In this document: piece after piece, positions 26,526-35,957 of the stretch
How the letters are laid out: each line of letters starts with the position of its first letter
How positions within the stretch are numbered: the first letter of the stretch is position 1
Made by a program: the position numbers and the translations under genes
Source: Sphingobium cloacae
GTDB lineage: Bacteria > Pseudomonadota > Alphaproteobacteria > Sphingomonadales > Sphingomonadaceae
Assembly: GCF_002355855.1 (NCBI RefSeq)
Contig: NZ_AP017655.1
Span: forward strand, 3,703,293 to 3,767,292
DNA: 64,000 nucleotides
Direction: 5' to 3'
The notes under the pieces: model-generated
Seen by the model: the letters and a program-made list of their open reading frames with translations, nothing else
What the model was told of the DNA's origin: nothing
Database searches by the model: none

Positions 26526-28343
26526 TCAAGCCGCCTTGGCGCGCGACATGCGCTTGCGCTCGTTCGGGTCGAGGTAACGCTTGCGCAGGCGGATGGTCTT
26601 GGGCGTCACCTCGACCATTTCATCGTCGTCGATATAGGCGATGGCCTGTTCCAGCGTCATCTTCCACGGCGGGGTCAGGCGGATGCTGTCATCCTTGCCC
26701 GAAGCGCGAAAGTTGGTCAGCGCCTTCGACTTCATCGGGTTGACTTCCAGGTCTTCGGGCTTGGCGTTCTGGCCGATGATCATGCCTTCATAGAGCGTCT
26801 CGCCCACGCCGACCATCAGCACGCCGCGTTCCTCCAGCGGGCCAAGGGCATAGGCCACCGCCTCGCCCGCGCCGTTGGAGATGAGGACGCCATTCTTGCG
26901 CCCTTCGATATTGCCCTTGTGCGGGCCATATTTCTCGAACAGCCGGTTCATGATGCCGGTGCCGCGCGTGTCGGACAGGAATTCGCCATGATAGCCGATC
27001 AACCCACGCGACGGCGCGGAGAAGGTGATGCGGGTCTTGCCGCCGCCCGACGGACGCATGTCGGTCAGTTCAGCCTTGCGCTGGTTCATCTTGTCGACGA
27101 CCGTGCTGGAGAACTCATCGTCCACGTCGATGACGACGGTTTCATAAGGCTCGGTCTTGTTGCCGTTCTCATCCTTGCCGAACAGCACGCGCGGGCGCGA
27201 GATGCCGAGCTCGAAGCCTTCGCGGCGCATGGTTTCGATCAGCACGCCCAGTTGCAATTCGCCGCGCCCCGCAACCTCGAAGCTGTCCTTGTCGGCCGCT
27301 TCCGTCACCTTGATGGCGACATTCGATTCGGCTTCGCGCATCAGGCGGTCGCGGATCATGCGGCTCGTCACCTTGCTGCCTTCGCGGCCCGCCATCGGCG
27401 AGTCGTTGACGGCAAAACGCATGGAGAGCGTCGGCGGGTCGATGGGCTGCGCCTTGATCGGGGTCGTCACCTGCGGATCGGCGATGGTGTTCGCCACGGT
27501 CGCGACGGTCAAGCCCGCCAGCGAAATAATGTCGCCCGCCCGCGCTTCCTCCACCGGCACCCGGTCGAGGCCGCGGAAAGACATGATCTTCGACGCGCGG
27601 CCGGTTTCGATCACATGGCCGTCGGCGTCGAGCGCATGGATCGGCTGGTTGACCTTCACCACGCCCGACTGGACGCGGCCGGTCAGGATACGGCCCAGGA
27701 AATTGTCGCGATCCAGCAGCGTCACGAGGAAGCTGAACGGCGCTTCCTGATCCAGCGCCGGGGGCGGCACATGGTCGACGATCTTCTGGAACAGCGGCTC
27801 CAGCGTGCCTTCGCGGCGGCTGGGGTCCTCGCTGGCGTAACCGTTGCGGCCCGAGGCGTAGAGCACGGGGAAGTCGAGCTGCTCGTCGGTCGCTTCCAAC
27901 GTCACGAACAGGTCGAACACCTCGTCCAGCACTTCCTGGATGCGCTCATCGGGACGGTCCACCTTGTTGACGACGACGATGGGGCGCAGGCCCAGCGCCA
28001 GCGCCTTGCCGGTCACGAACTTGGTCTGCGGCATCGCACCTTCGGACGAATCGACCAGCAGGATCACGCCGTCGACCATGGACAGGATGCGCTCCACCTC
28101 GCCGCCGAAGTCGGCGTGGCCGGGCGTGTCGACGATGTTGATGCGCGTGCCGTTCCAGTCGATCGAGGTCGGCTTCGCCAGGATGGTGATGCCGCGTTCC
28201 TTTTCGAGGTCGTTGCTGTCCATCGCGCGTTCCTCGACGCGCTGATTGTCGCGGAACGTGCCGGATTGACGGAAAAGCTGATCGACCAGTGTGGTTTTGC
28301 CGTGGTCGACGTGCGCGATGATCGCGATATTACGCAGGGACAT
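26526..28343 (-). CDS. typA: Translational GTPase TypA/BipA
   Basis: A 605-residue ribosome-binding GTPase of the EF-G family involved in ribosome assembly and stress adaptation. G1 is HVDHGKTT at residues 11-18, followed by [16 protein letters not shown] and NKVD. The C-terminal half contains TypA-specific [20 protein letters not shown]. The frame stays open far upstream of the true start. I use ATG 28343 ([15 protein letters not shown]) because relatives begin there. It is divergent from the TelA gene. Confidence 0.96.
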   Translation of the reverse strand: MSLRNIAIIAHVDHGKTTLVDQLFRQSGTFRDNQRVEERAMDSNDLEKERGITILAKPTSIDWNGTRINIVDTPGHADFGGEVERILSMVDGVILLVDSSEGAMPQTKFVTGKALALGLRPIVVVNKVDRPDERIQEVLDEVFDLFVTLEATDEQLDFPVLYASGRNGYASEDPSRREGTLEPLFQKIVDHVPPPALDQEAPFSFLVTLLDRDNFLGRILTGRVQSGVVKVNQPIHALDADGHVIETGRASKIMSFRGLDRVPVEEARAGDIISLAGLTVATVANTIADPQVTTPIKAQPIDPPTLSMRFAVNDSPMAGREGSKVTSRMIRDRLMREAESNVAIKVTEAADKDSFEVAGRGELQLGVLIETMRREGFELGISRPRVLFGKDENGNKTEPYETVVIDVDDEFSSTVVDKMNQRKAELTDMRPSGGGKTRITFSAPSRGLIGYHGEFLSDTRGTGIMNRLFEKYGPHKGNIEGRKNGVLISNGAGEAVAYALGPLEERGVLMVGVGETLYEGMIIGQNAKPEDLEVNPMKSKALTNFRASGKDDSIRLTPPWKMTLEQAIAYIDDDEMVEVTPKTIRLRKRYLDPNERKRMSRAKAA

Positions 28344-28541
28344 GAATAAGAGTGCCTTATGGGATGCGTTCCCGGCCGGCACCAGTGCCGCGCAGGGGCT
28401 TTGGGGCGCGCCCTTACAGGAAATGATGCGGTGCGGCAAGACGTTGCGCGGTTGTCGCGGCGAAGGGAAGACCCTATCCTGCATTTTGTCGACCTTGCAG
28501 CATCGGTGTTCTATGCTCATATGACACCGACAGGAGATGAT

Positions 28542-29756
28542 ATGGCCAGCACCGCGACCACCACGACGACCGCCGACCCGCTGAACCTGACGCCGCCCGA
28601 TCCGGTGCCGCCCGTCTCGCCCGAAAAGGCGGCGGGCCTCGTGCCGCTGGACGAGGGACAGAAATCGAAGCTGGACGAAAAGGTGGACGCCTTCATCGAC
28701 GATCTGGTGGCGCAGGACGCGGCTTCGCCGGAATTCGGCAAGCGGGTCGACCAACTCACCAATATGGGCCGCAAGGAAATCGCGGAGGCCGCCGGGCACA
28801 GCAACCGCTTCCTCGACCGGCCCGTCCGCGCGATGGACAGCGACAACAAGGTGGGCGCGGACCTCGCGGAATTGCGGCGGACGGTCGAAGACCTCGATCC
28901 GGGCAAGCGGGGCAATCTGCTCACGCCCAGGAAGCTGTTCGGCATCATCCCCTTCGGCAACAAGATGCGCGACTATTTCGACGGCTACAAGAGCGCGCAG
29001 GGCCACATCAATTCGATCCTCGGCAGCCTCGCCAGCGGCAAGGACGTGCTCATCAAGGACAATGCCGCCATCGACGTGGAGAGGCAGAATATGTGGCAGA
29101 CCATGGGCCGTCTGGAACAGATGATCCATATCAGCAAGACGCTGGATTCGCGGCTGGAGGCCAAGGCGCTGGAACTGGATTCGACCGACCCGGCCAAGGC
29201 CAAGGCGGTGCGGGAAAGCGCGCTCTTCTACATCCGCCAGCGGACGCAGGACCTCCTCACGCAAATGGCGGTGACGGTGCAGGGCTATCTGGCGCTCGAT
29301 CTGGTCAAGAAGAACAATGTCGAGTTGGTGAAGGGCGTGGACCGCGCCAGCACCACCACCGTCGCGGCGCTGCGGACGGCGGTGACGGTGGCGCAGGCTC
29401 TGGCGGGCCAGAAACTGGTGCTGGAACAGATCAGCGCGCTCAACACGACCACCGCGAACATGATCGATTCGACCGGCGAGATGCTGAAGAACCAGACCGC
29501 GCAGATCCACGAACAGGCCGCGTCCAGCACCATCCCCATCGAAACGCTGCAACGCGCCTTCCAGAATATCTACGACACGATGGACAGCATCGACAGCTTC
29601 AAGCTCAAGGCGCTGGAGAATATGAAGACGACGGTGAACACGCTGTCGAACGAGGTGGAGAAGTCCAGGGGCTATATCGCCCGCGCCGAGGGACAGGCGC
29701 AGGCGGCGCAGGAAGCGCGGAGCGAAAATCCGCTGCTGAGCGCGATCGAGGGGTGA
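28542..29756 (+). CDS. TelA family (toxic anion resistance) protein
   Basis: A 404-residue cytoplasmic protein of the TelA/KlaA family, associated with tellurite and other envelope-stress resistance. It is largely helical, with the family core LTPRKLFGIIPFGNKMRDYFDGY-like segment near residue 135 and a long coiled C-terminal half. ATG 28542 is selected because GGAG precedes it by seven bases. A membrane partner gene follows at 29864 after a REP-like element. TelA next to an XpaC-like protein is a known pairing. Confidence 0.88.
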   Translation: MASTATTTTTADPLNLTPPDPVPPVSPEKAAGLVPLDEGQKSKLDEKVDAFIDDLVAQDAASPEFGKRVDQLTNMGRKEIAEAAGHSNRFLDRPVRAMDSDNKVGADLAELRRTVEDLDPGKRGNLLTPRKLFGIIPFGNKMRDYFDGYKSAQGHINSILGSLASGKDVLIKDNAAIDVERQNMWQTMGRLEQMIHISKTLDSRLEAKALELDSTDPAKAKAVRESALFYIRQRTQDLLTQMAVTVQGYLALDLVKKNNVELVKGVDRASTTTVAALRTAVTVAQALAGQKLVLEQISALNTTTANMIDSTGEMLKNQTAQIHEQAASSTIPIETLQRAFQNIYDTMDSIDSFKLKALENMKTTVNTLSNEVEKSRGYIARAEGQAQAAQEARSENPLLSAIEG

Positions 29757-29775
29757 AGTTGATGCCATCGCCCCT

Positions 29776-29853
29776 TCCGTTCGCCCTGAGCTTGTCGAAG
29801 GGCTCGACCGAGCCGCAGGCGAAGGCCCTTCGCTCCGCTCAGCCCGAACGGGG
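29776..29853. repeat. REP-like palindromic intergenic repeat, copy 2
   Basis: It starts with CCGTTCGCCCTGAGCTTGTC and GAAGGGC and closes with GCCCTTCG, CTCCGCTCAGCCCGAACGG. This gives a long imperfect stem with a short GC-rich loop. It occupies nearly the whole gap between the TelA gene and its downstream partner. Confidence 0.7.
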
Positions 29854-29863
29854 AATGTGAATA

Positions 29864-30574
29864 ATGAGCCAGTCCGACCGCGTTCTGGCCGATGCCGAAG
29901 CCTTGCTGCGCCGCTACCGGGATCGCGGGCGGAGCCTGCCTGTCCGGGCCCGGCGGCGGCGTTGGGCAGCGTTGATGCGCAAGGTCAAATATGCCTTCTG
30001 GACCATCGTAACGGTGCTGATGGCGGGCGCGGTGGCGGGTTTCCTGACGCCGCTGGGCACGACCGGCGTGATGGTCGCGCTGGGCGTCATGATCGCCGCG
30101 CTGCTGCTGATCGCGCTGATCCCTACGGAAAGGCAGGTGCGGCCGGAGGCATTGGCCGGGACGGAGCTTCCCGCCCTTCCCCTCAAGACCGAAATCTGGC
30201 TGGAGAACCAGCGCAAGGCCCTCCCCGCGCCGGCGGTGACGCTGGTGGACAGCATCGGCGTGAAGCTGGAGACGCTCGCCCCGCAACTGGAGCGGCTGAA
30301 CCCGCAGGAACCGGCGGCGCAGGAAGTCCGCAAGCTCCTGGCCGACCATCTCCCCGAACTGGTGACGGGCTATCAGTCCATCCCCGAATCCCTGCGCCGG
30401 CAGGAGCGCAACGGCCGCGTGCCGGAAAAGCAGTTGATCGAAGGGCTCTCCGTCATCGACGCCGAAATCGCGCGGATGAGCGAGACATTGGCGAGCGGCG
30501 ACCTCGACAAGCTGGCGACGCAGAACCGCTTCCTCGAACTCAAATATCAGGAAGCGAAGGAACTGGGGGAGTAG
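29864..30574 (+). CDS. Membrane protein, XpaC-like partner of TelA
   Basis: A 236-residue protein with a basic N-terminus (YRDRGRSLPVRARRRRW), two adjacent membrane helices around residues 43-87 and a helical cytoplasmic C-terminal domain. Size, topology and position after TelA fit the XpaC family, which was named for hydrolysis of an indolyl phosphate in Bacillus and has no settled function. The assignment rests mainly on context and topology. Confidence 0.7.
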   Translation: MSQSDRVLADAEALLRRYRDRGRSLPVRARRRRWAALMRKVKYAFWTIVTVLMAGAVAGFLTPLGTTGVMVALGVMIAALLLIALIPTERQVRPEALAGTELPALPLKTEIWLENQRKALPAPAVTLVDSIGVKLETLAPQLERLNPQEPAAQEVRKLLADHLPELVTGYQSIPESLRRQERNGRVPEKQLIEGLSVIDAEIARMSETLASGDLDKLATQNRFLELKYQEAKELGE

Positions 30575-30593
30575 TCCCCGCTTTCCTTACCGG

Positions 30594-30773
30594 ATGATCC
30601 ACCTCACCCTCATCATCGTCGATTTCCTGACCGGCCTGCTGGCGGCGGGCGCATGGGCGCTGGCATCGGCGGGCGGCGCCATCGCGGCGCTGGTGGGGGA
30701 GGATTTGTCGGCCTGTCGCTTTTCCGCAGATGGCGGCAACGGCGTTAGGGCGGGCTACCCCTTCACCTCATAG
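30594..30773 (+). CDS. Possible 59-residue membrane peptide
   Basis: ATG 30594 opens a frame with a hydrophobic, membrane-helix-like N-terminal half (LTLIIVDFLTGLLAAGAWAL) and a polar tail. There is no clear ribosome binding site, and the 3' end overlaps the convergent methyltransferase gene by 19 bases. It could be a real small protein closing the TelA operon or chance coding in GC-rich DNA. Confidence 0.25.
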   Translation: MIHLTLIIVDFLTGLLAAGAWALASAGGAIAALVGEDLSACRFSADGGNGVRAGYPFTS

Positions 30774-31480
30774 GTGCAGGGCACGATGCTCGCCGGGTCG
30801 GGCCGCGCGGCGATGCGCCTGAAGCGGGCGAGATAGCCGCCTGCCGTGGGCTTGGGGATCAGTTCCTCCAGCCGGAAACCCATGGCCGCGAACTCGCAGG
30901 AGAGCAGGCGCGGCGGCGTGCCGTGCTGCTCGGTCGGGCGGTTGGCGTCGACCACGATCACCTCGCCATCGGGCTTGAGCGAAGGGCTGAGATGCCAGAG
31001 GAAGGCATAAGGCTCCGCGATCTCATGATACATATGGACCATGAACACGCGGTCGAAGCTGTTTTCCGGCAAGCGCGGGTCTTCCGGCGCGCCCAGCTTC
31101 ACGCTGACATTCCTCCAGTCCTCCCGCGTGATGCGGCGGGACAGCGCCTCGATCACCTCGGGCATGATGTCCTCGGCCAGCACCCGGCCCTTGGGACCGA
31201 CGCGCTTGGCGAGGCGGACGGTGTAATAGCCCTCGCCCGCGCCGATGTCGGCGATAGTCATGCCCGGCCTGATCCCCGCCCGGTCCATGATGTCCTCCGC
31301 CTCGCGCACGCGGTCGCGGGCTTCCTCGCTGGACCAGCGGGTCGAAACGATGGGCGCGACGGGCCGGTCGGCGCGTGGGAAAGGGCGGGCGGCGGCAGAC
31401 CGGCCATCCTTGCCCGGCGTAAACAGGTCGCAGGCGGCCAGCAGGAACAGCAAGGCCCCTCCCAACGCCGCCCGTTTCAT
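30755..31480 (-). CDS. SAM-dependent methyltransferase with lipoprotein signal
   Basis: A 241-residue class I methyltransferase fold. The SAM loop is IADIGAGEGYYTVRLAKRVG, followed by FDRVFMVHMYHEI. The N-terminus is a lipoprotein signal: positive start, hydrophobic stretch, lipobox LLAAC with Cys at about residue 17. That predicts export to the periplasm, where SAM is not known to be available. Homologous predicted exported methyltransferases are common in proteobacteria and uncharacterised. ATG 31480 overlaps the prfB stop by one base (TGATG), so expression is coupled to prfB. Confidence 0.82.
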   Translation of the reverse strand: MKRAALGGALLFLLAACDLFTPGKDGRSAAARPFPRADRPVAPIVSTRWSSEEARDRVREAEDIMDRAGIRPGMTIADIGAGEGYYTVRLAKRVGPKGRVLAEDIMPEVIEALSRRITREDWRNVSVKLGAPEDPRLPENSFDRVFMVHMYHEIAEPYAFLWHLSPSLKPDGEVIVVDANRPTEQHGTPPRLLSCEFAAMGFRLEELIPKPTAGGYLARFRRIAARPDPASIVPCTYEVKG

Positions 31481-32607
31481 CAATCGACATCCTCCACTTC
31501 GACCTTCTCGCCCGTCACCTTCTGCGAGAGGGCGGCGGCCATGAAGGGATCGAGCGCGCCGTCCAGCACGTCGTCGGGCGCGGTGGAGGTGACGCCGGTG
31601 CGCAGGTCCTTCACCAGCTGGTAGGGCTGGAGGACGTAGGATCGGATCTGGTGGCCCCAGCCGATCTCCGTCTTCGCCTGATATTCGCCCGATGCGACGG
31701 CTTCGCGCTTCTGCAATTCGGCCTCATACAGGCGCGCCTTCAGCATGTTCATCGCCGTGGCGCGGTTCTTGTGCTGGGACCGGTCGTTCTGCGACGCGAC
31801 GATGATCCCGGTCGGCACGTGGGTGATGCGGACGGCGGAGTCGGTCGTGTTGACGTGCTGCCCGCCCGCGCCCGACGCGCGATAGGTGTCGATCTTGAGG
31901 TCGCTTTCCTTGATCTCGATATCGATATCGTCGTCGATCACCGGATAGACCCAGACGGACGAGAAACTGGTGTGCCGCCGCGCCGAGCTGTCATAGGGGC
32001 TGATCCGCACCAGACGGTGCACGCCGCTCTCGGTCTTGGCATAGCCATAGGCGTTCTCGCCCTTGATGAGGAAGGTCGCGGACTTGATGCCCGCCTGATC
32101 GCCCGCCTGATAGTCGACCAGTTCCACCTTGTAGCCGCGCCGCTCGGCCCAGCGGCGGTACATGCGGCTGAGCATTTCCGCCCAATCCTGGCTTTCCGTG
32201 CCGCCAGCGCCGGCATGGATTTCCAGATAGGTGTCGCTGGCGTCCGCCTCGCCCGCGAGCAGCGCCTTGATCTTGTCCTCGTCCGCCCGGTCGGCCAGCG
32301 CCTTCAGCGAGGCGATGGCTTCGTTCACCATATCCTCGTCGCCCTCGGCATCGGCCATTTCGATGAGTTCGGCGGTGTCGGTCTTGTCCTGCTCGATCGC
32401 CCGGGTCGCGCCGATGGCGGCGTCGAGGCGGGTGCGCTCGCGCATCACCTCCTGCGCCATCTTCTGATTGTCCCACAGCGTCGGGTCCTCGACGCGCGCG
32501 TTCAACTCGTCCAGCCGGCGCAACGCGCGATCCCAGTCGAGGAAGCGGCGCAGCAGGTCCAGCGCGGCGTCGATACGGTCGATATATTGCTGCGCTTCGG
32601 CGCGCAT
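31480..32607 (-). CDS. prfB: Peptide chain release factor 2
   Basis: Recognises UGA and UAA stop codons and triggers peptide release. The 375-residue protein has GGQ at 248-250 ([16 protein letters not shown]) and the stop-recognition loop SPY at 203-205, a variant of the usual SPF. The frame is continuous through [10 protein letters not shown], where E. coli prfB has its programmed frameshift, so no frameshift autoregulation is present. ATG 32607 is chosen because GGAGA precedes it. It is followed by the coupled methyltransferase gene. Confidence 0.95.
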   Translation of the reverse strand: MRAEAQQYIDRIDAALDLLRRFLDWDRALRRLDELNARVEDPTLWDNQKMAQEVMRERTRLDAAIGATRAIEQDKTDTAELIEMADAEGDEDMVNEAIASLKALADRADEDKIKALLAGEADASDTYLEIHAGAGGTESQDWAEMLSRMYRRWAERRGYKVELVDYQAGDQAGIKSATFLIKGENAYGYAKTESGVHRLVRISPYDSSARRHTSFSSVWVYPVIDDDIDIEIKESDLKIDTYRASGAGGQHVNTTDSAVRITHVPTGIIVASQNDRSQHKNRATAMNMLKARLYEAELQKREAVASGEYQAKTEIGWGHQIRSYVLQPYQLVKDLRTGVTSTAPDDVLDGALDPFMAAALSQKVTGEKVEVEDVD

Positions 32608-33048
32608 GGTCTGTTCTCCAAGCTTCACGCCCAGGGCGCGAACGGTCTACCGGCCGTCGGCCCGGTCAAAGGCCGTCCTTTCTTGCGGCACGGCGCGCGC
32701 GTCAAGAAAAACCCGTTTCAGGCGACATAGGCGGCAATCATGCCGCTTGCAAACGGCCTTGGTCAAAGATTGCTTTCGGGCAGGTTGCGGACATTCCTTC
32801 ATCCGTTCGGGCTGGGGCCCTTCGACTGCCTGCCAAGGCAGGCTCTGGGCGAACGAGGGTGGGTTTTCTGGAATCACTCCGGATTGAATTGCGTCGGGTC
32901 CAAGCGGACAGAGTGCAAACCTCTCAAGCCGTTCTCCGACCACGGATTTGCAAGTTGCTGATCTCGCCATCCTCACCGGACGGGCAGTCGTTTTGCTCCG
33001 GTAACGAGGACTCTATCGCCTCTCTCCCAAATGGGTTATGGTTAATCC
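32608..33048. other. 441-bp divergent intergenic region
   Basis: It separates prfB from the DUF1176 gene, which point away from each other, so both promoters must lie here. A degenerate REP-like unit occupies 32803-32858. No protein or RNA gene is recognised. Confidence 0.55.
32803..32858. repeat. REP-like intergenic repeat, degenerate copy 3
   Basis: It contains CCGTTCGGGCTG, CCCTTCGACTG and, at the end, GGGCGAACGAGG, the same modules as copies 1 and 2 but shortened. Inside is a perfect hairpin CCTGCC-AA-GGCAGG. Confidence 0.5.
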
Positions 33049-34101
33049 ATGGGGGCAAGAAATTTTCTGCTGGCTGTAATCGCCTGCTCGGCTTCGGCGT
33101 CTGCGGGGGCGCAGACGCCGAAGCCCGGATCGCTGGAAACCTATAAGGACTGGACGATCGGCTGCGACAATCGCGGGCGATGCGAGGCCGTGTCCTTGCT
33201 GGCGGAAGGCGGGAACTGGCCTGACAATCCGTTGATGGTCGGCATCCGCCGGGACGCCGGGCCGGATGCGGCGCCGGAAGTCTGGGCCAGCCGCGACGCC
33301 AGGGGGCCAGCGGAATATTCCTTCATCGTCGACGGGCGCAAGGTCGCCAGCACGACCGGCATGGATGGCGAAGCGAAGATCAGCGGGCCGCAGGCGTCGG
33401 CGCTGGCGGTCGCCATGGCGCGCGGATTTTCGCTGGAGATCCGATCGGGCGCGAAGATGCTCGGCCGTCCCTCGCTGGCCGGATCGGGCGCTGCGCTGCG
33501 CTATATGGACGCGCAACAGGGGCGGGCGGGCACCGTCACCGCCCTGATCGCCACGGGGCCGTTGGGGGTCAATGTCGTGCGACGGGCGCCTCCTTCGCCC
33601 ACGATCAAGCGCTTTCCCGTTTTCCCGGAACCCGCGCCCGTCGCTTTCTGGCGCGAGGAGTTGACCGCGCTGGGCAGCTTCACCGGCTGCGCGGAGGAGA
33701 TGCGGAGCGCCCAGCCGCTCGAGCAGCACCGGCTTGCGAAGGGCGAGGAGCTGGTGCTCGTCCCCTGCGGGTCGGGCGCCTATAATTTCACCGCCGTCCC
33801 GGTGATCGCCACGGGCGTGGCGGGCCGCCGCACTTTCCGTTTCGCGGCGTTCGATTATCTGCCCGGCTGGAGCGAGGGCGCGCGGCACCCGATGCTGGTC
33901 AATGCCAGCTGGTCGCCGGAGCGGTCCCGCCTCGAAAGCCGCGCCAAGGGGCGCGGCATCGGCGATTGCGGCGGGAGCGAGTCCTATGTCTGGGACGGCG
34001 TTCGCTTCCGGCTGGCCGAAGCGACGGCGATGGGCGAATGTCGCGGCGCTTGGCGCTGGATCACCACATGGTCGGCGCGGGTGGTGGAAAGAGACCGTTA
34101 G
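33049..34101 (+). CDS. DUF1176 exported protein
   Basis: A 350-residue protein with a signal peptide (cleavage near ASAGAQT) and the DUF1176 layout: KDWTIGCDNRGRCEAVSL near the N-terminus and LVPCGSGAYNFTAVPVI in the middle. The C-terminus has CRGAWRWITTWSARVV. Paired cysteines (IGCDNRGRC, DCGG...ECRG) suggest periplasmic disulfides. Function unknown in the family. Confidence 0.85.
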   Translation: MGARNFLLAVIACSASASAGAQTPKPGSLETYKDWTIGCDNRGRCEAVSLLAEGGNWPDNPLMVGIRRDAGPDAAPEVWASRDARGPAEYSFIVDGRKVASTTGMDGEAKISGPQASALAVAMARGFSLEIRSGAKMLGRPSLAGSGAALRYMDAQQGRAGTVTALIATGPLGVNVVRRAPPSPTIKRFPVFPEPAPVAFWREELTALGSFTGCAEEMRSAQPLEQHRLAKGEELVLVPCGSGAYNFTAVPVIATGVAGRRTFRFAAFDYLPGWSEGARHPMLVNASWSPERSRLESRAKGRGIGDCGGSESYVWDGVRFRLAEATAMGECRGAWRWITTWSARVVERDR

Positions 34102-34128
34102 GTCCCGCGACGCACCGTCCCGTTTCGA

Positions 34129-34701
34129 TCAGCGCGATGCGCCCGGCACCCATTTCACATCGCTCGCGCCATTGCCGTTCAGGCGGCGCGCCATCACGAA
34201 GAGCAGGTCCGACAGGCGGTTGAGATAGGCAAGCGCCTGCGGGTTGAGCGCGACCTCACCGGCGGCGGCGGTCGCGCTGCGTTCCGCCCGGCGCGTCACC
34301 GCGCGGGCCAGATGCACGGCGGCCGCGGCGGCCGATCCGCCCGGCAGGATGAAGCTGTCCAGCGGCTTCAGTTCCGCGTTCATGAGGTCGATTTCCGCTT
34401 CCAGGCGCTGCACCTGGCTTTCGACGATCCGCAGCGCCCAGGGGGCGTCCTCGCCGTCCTCCGGCATCGGCGTGGCGAGGTCCGCGCCCAGGTCGAACAG
34501 GTCGTTCTGGATCACCGTCAGCCAGCGCGCCTCCTGCGCGTCGCCGATGGCGAGGATCGCGAGGCCGATGGCGCTGTTCGCCTCATCAACGTCGCCCACG
34601 GCCTGCATGCGCGGCGCATGTTTGGGCAGGCGCGATCCGTCGACAAGGCCGGTGGTTCCCGCATCGCCGGTACGGGTGTAGATCCTGTTCAGCTTGACCA
34701 T
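34129..34701 (-). CDS. Cob(I)alamin adenosyltransferase, PduO type
   Basis: Transfers adenosyl from ATP to cobalamin to make coenzyme B12. At 190 residues it has the N-terminal TRTGDAGTTGLVDGSRLPK nucleotide-binding loop and the C-terminal ARAVTRRAER and LNRLSDLLFVMAR signatures of the PduO/MMAB family. It is separated by about 25 kb from cobS-cobT, showing B12 use by the organism. The 77-residue membrane gene upstream may share its transcript (four bases between). Confidence 0.94.
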   Translation of the reverse strand: MVKLNRIYTRTGDAGTTGLVDGSRLPKHAPRMQAVGDVDEANSAIGLAILAIGDAQEARWLTVIQNDLFDLGADLATPMPEDGEDAPWALRIVESQVQRLEAEIDLMNAELKPLDSFILPGGSAAAAAVHLARAVTRRAERSATAAAGEVALNPQALAYLNRLSDLLFVMARRLNGNGASDVKWVPGASR

Positions 34702-34705
34702 GGCG

Positions 34706-34939
34706 TCAGCCGCTGCCCTTCATCAGCAGCAGCAGGGCGACGATGATGACCGCCGCCGCCTGGAACAGGATGCGGTTCATCATCATCCTGTTCTGCTTGA
34801 GGCTCGACTGGCTGGGGTGGCCGTCGGGGGAATTGAGTTCCTCCTTCGTGGCCTGAAGGAAGGCGACGATGCCCCGGATCAGCGCGAACAGGGTCGCGGC
34901 CATGGCAAGGATCAGGGCGATGACGAGCAGGGTGTTCAT
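34706..34939 (-). CDS. Small twin-helix membrane protein (HIG1-domain-like)
   Basis: Seventy-seven residues with two membrane helices, LLVIALILAMAATLFALI and ILFQAAAVIIVALLLLM, joined by a polar loop with QNRMMMNRILFQ. This resembles the alphaproteobacterial twin-TM HIG1-domain proteins linked to cytochrome oxidase. The gene lies ten bases downstream of gluQ and four before the adenosyltransferase gene, so the three probably form one operon. Confidence 0.75.
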   Translation of the reverse strand: MNTLLVIALILAMAATLFALIRGIVAFLQATKEELNSPDGHPSQSSLKQNRMMMNRILFQAAAVIIVALLLLMKGSG

Positions 34940-34948
34940 GCTCCGAGT

Positions 34949-35851
34949 CTAGGCTTCCCCCAGCGAAATGCCAACCGGAAAGCGCCCCGCGCGCAGATCG
35001 GCGGCCAGCCGCGCGGGATCGGCGCCCTGCGCGCGCAGGTCCGCCAGCGCGATCGACCCGCTCCGCTTGGCAAGCCGCCTGCCGTCCGCCCCCAGCAGCA
35101 GCGGATGGTGCAGATAGACAGGCGCCGGCAGGTCCAGCAGCGCCTGCAACAGCCGGTGGACATGCGTCGCCGCGAACAGGTCATGACCGCGCAGCACATG
35201 GGTCACGCCCATCGCCGCATCGTCCAGCGTGCAGGACAGATGATAGCTCGCCGGGGCATCCTTGCGCGCCAGCACGACATCGCCCGCCGCCAGCGGATCG
35301 GCGGCGATGGCGGCGCCCGGCCCCGCGCCCGGCGGAAAGGGCAGGGCGGTCCAATGGAGCGACCCGGTGCGCGACACGGCGCCCGCCATGTCGATCCGCC
35401 ATGCATGAGGATCGCCCGCCGCCATCCGGCGCGCCCTTTCCGCGTCGGAGAGGGCGCGGCACGTCCCCGGATAGATCGTCCCTTCCGGCTCATGCGGCGC
35501 GCCGGCGCTCGCGAGGATGTCGGCGCGGCTGCAGAAGCAGGGATAGAGCAGCCGCATCTCCCGCAATCGCCTCAGCGCCGCTTCATACCGGTCCAGCCGC
35601 TCCGACTGGAAGATGACCTCGCCGTCCCACGCCACGCCCAGCCATCGCAGGTCCTCGACTATGCCCGCGACATGCTCCGGGCGGCTGCGCGTGCAGTCGA
35701 TATCCTCGATCCGCAGCCGGAACGCGCCGCCCGCCGCGCGCGCCATGTCCATCGCCATCAGCGCCGACCAGCCATGCCCGACATGCAGCCGCCCGGTGGG
35801 GCTGGGAGCGAAACGAGTCACCATATGCTGTGGTGCGGAAGATTGAGTCAT
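34949..35851 (-). CDS. gluQ: Glutamyl-Q tRNA(Asp) synthetase
   Basis: Attaches glutamate to the queuosine base of tRNA-Asp. A 300-residue GluRS catalytic core without the anticodon domain. HIGH-like site is GRLHVGHGWSAL, KMSKS-like loop is LAKRSGS. Zinc ligands are CFC and the later YPGTC. I use ATG 35851 (MTQSSAPQHMVTRFAPSPTG). An upstream start in frame adds seven residues. Confidence 0.93.
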   Translation of the reverse strand: MTQSSAPQHMVTRFAPSPTGRLHVGHGWSALMAMDMARAAGGAFRLRIEDIDCTRSRPEHVAGIVEDLRWLGVAWDGEVIFQSERLDRYEAALRRLREMRLLYPCFCSRADILASAGAPHEPEGTIYPGTCRALSDAERARRMAAGDPHAWRIDMAGAVSRTGSLHWTALPFPPGAGPGAAIAADPLAAGDVVLARKDAPASYHLSCTLDDAAMGVTHVLRGHDLFAATHVHRLLQALLDLPAPVYLHHPLLLGADGRRLAKRSGSIALADLRAQGADPARLAADLRAGRFPVGISLGEA

Positions 35852-35957
35852 ACAGGCTCTTGACGCGGGCAAGTGGTTAATGCTGTCATGCGCCCGTCAC
35901 CTTTCTGGTCGATCAGCGGGGGCGGAAAGCGGGACGAAAAGGGGGTAGAAGGTTCTT

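Noticed and set aside
28344..29768. A 475-codon upstream extension of the typA frame
   Set aside because: It is antisense to the TelA gene, and TypA homologues start at the [15 protein letters not shown] equivalent at 28343.
32500..32607. Programmed +1 frameshift in prfB
   Set aside because: The frame is continuous from ATG 32607 and no in-frame TGA or slippery CTT-TGA occurs near codon 25.
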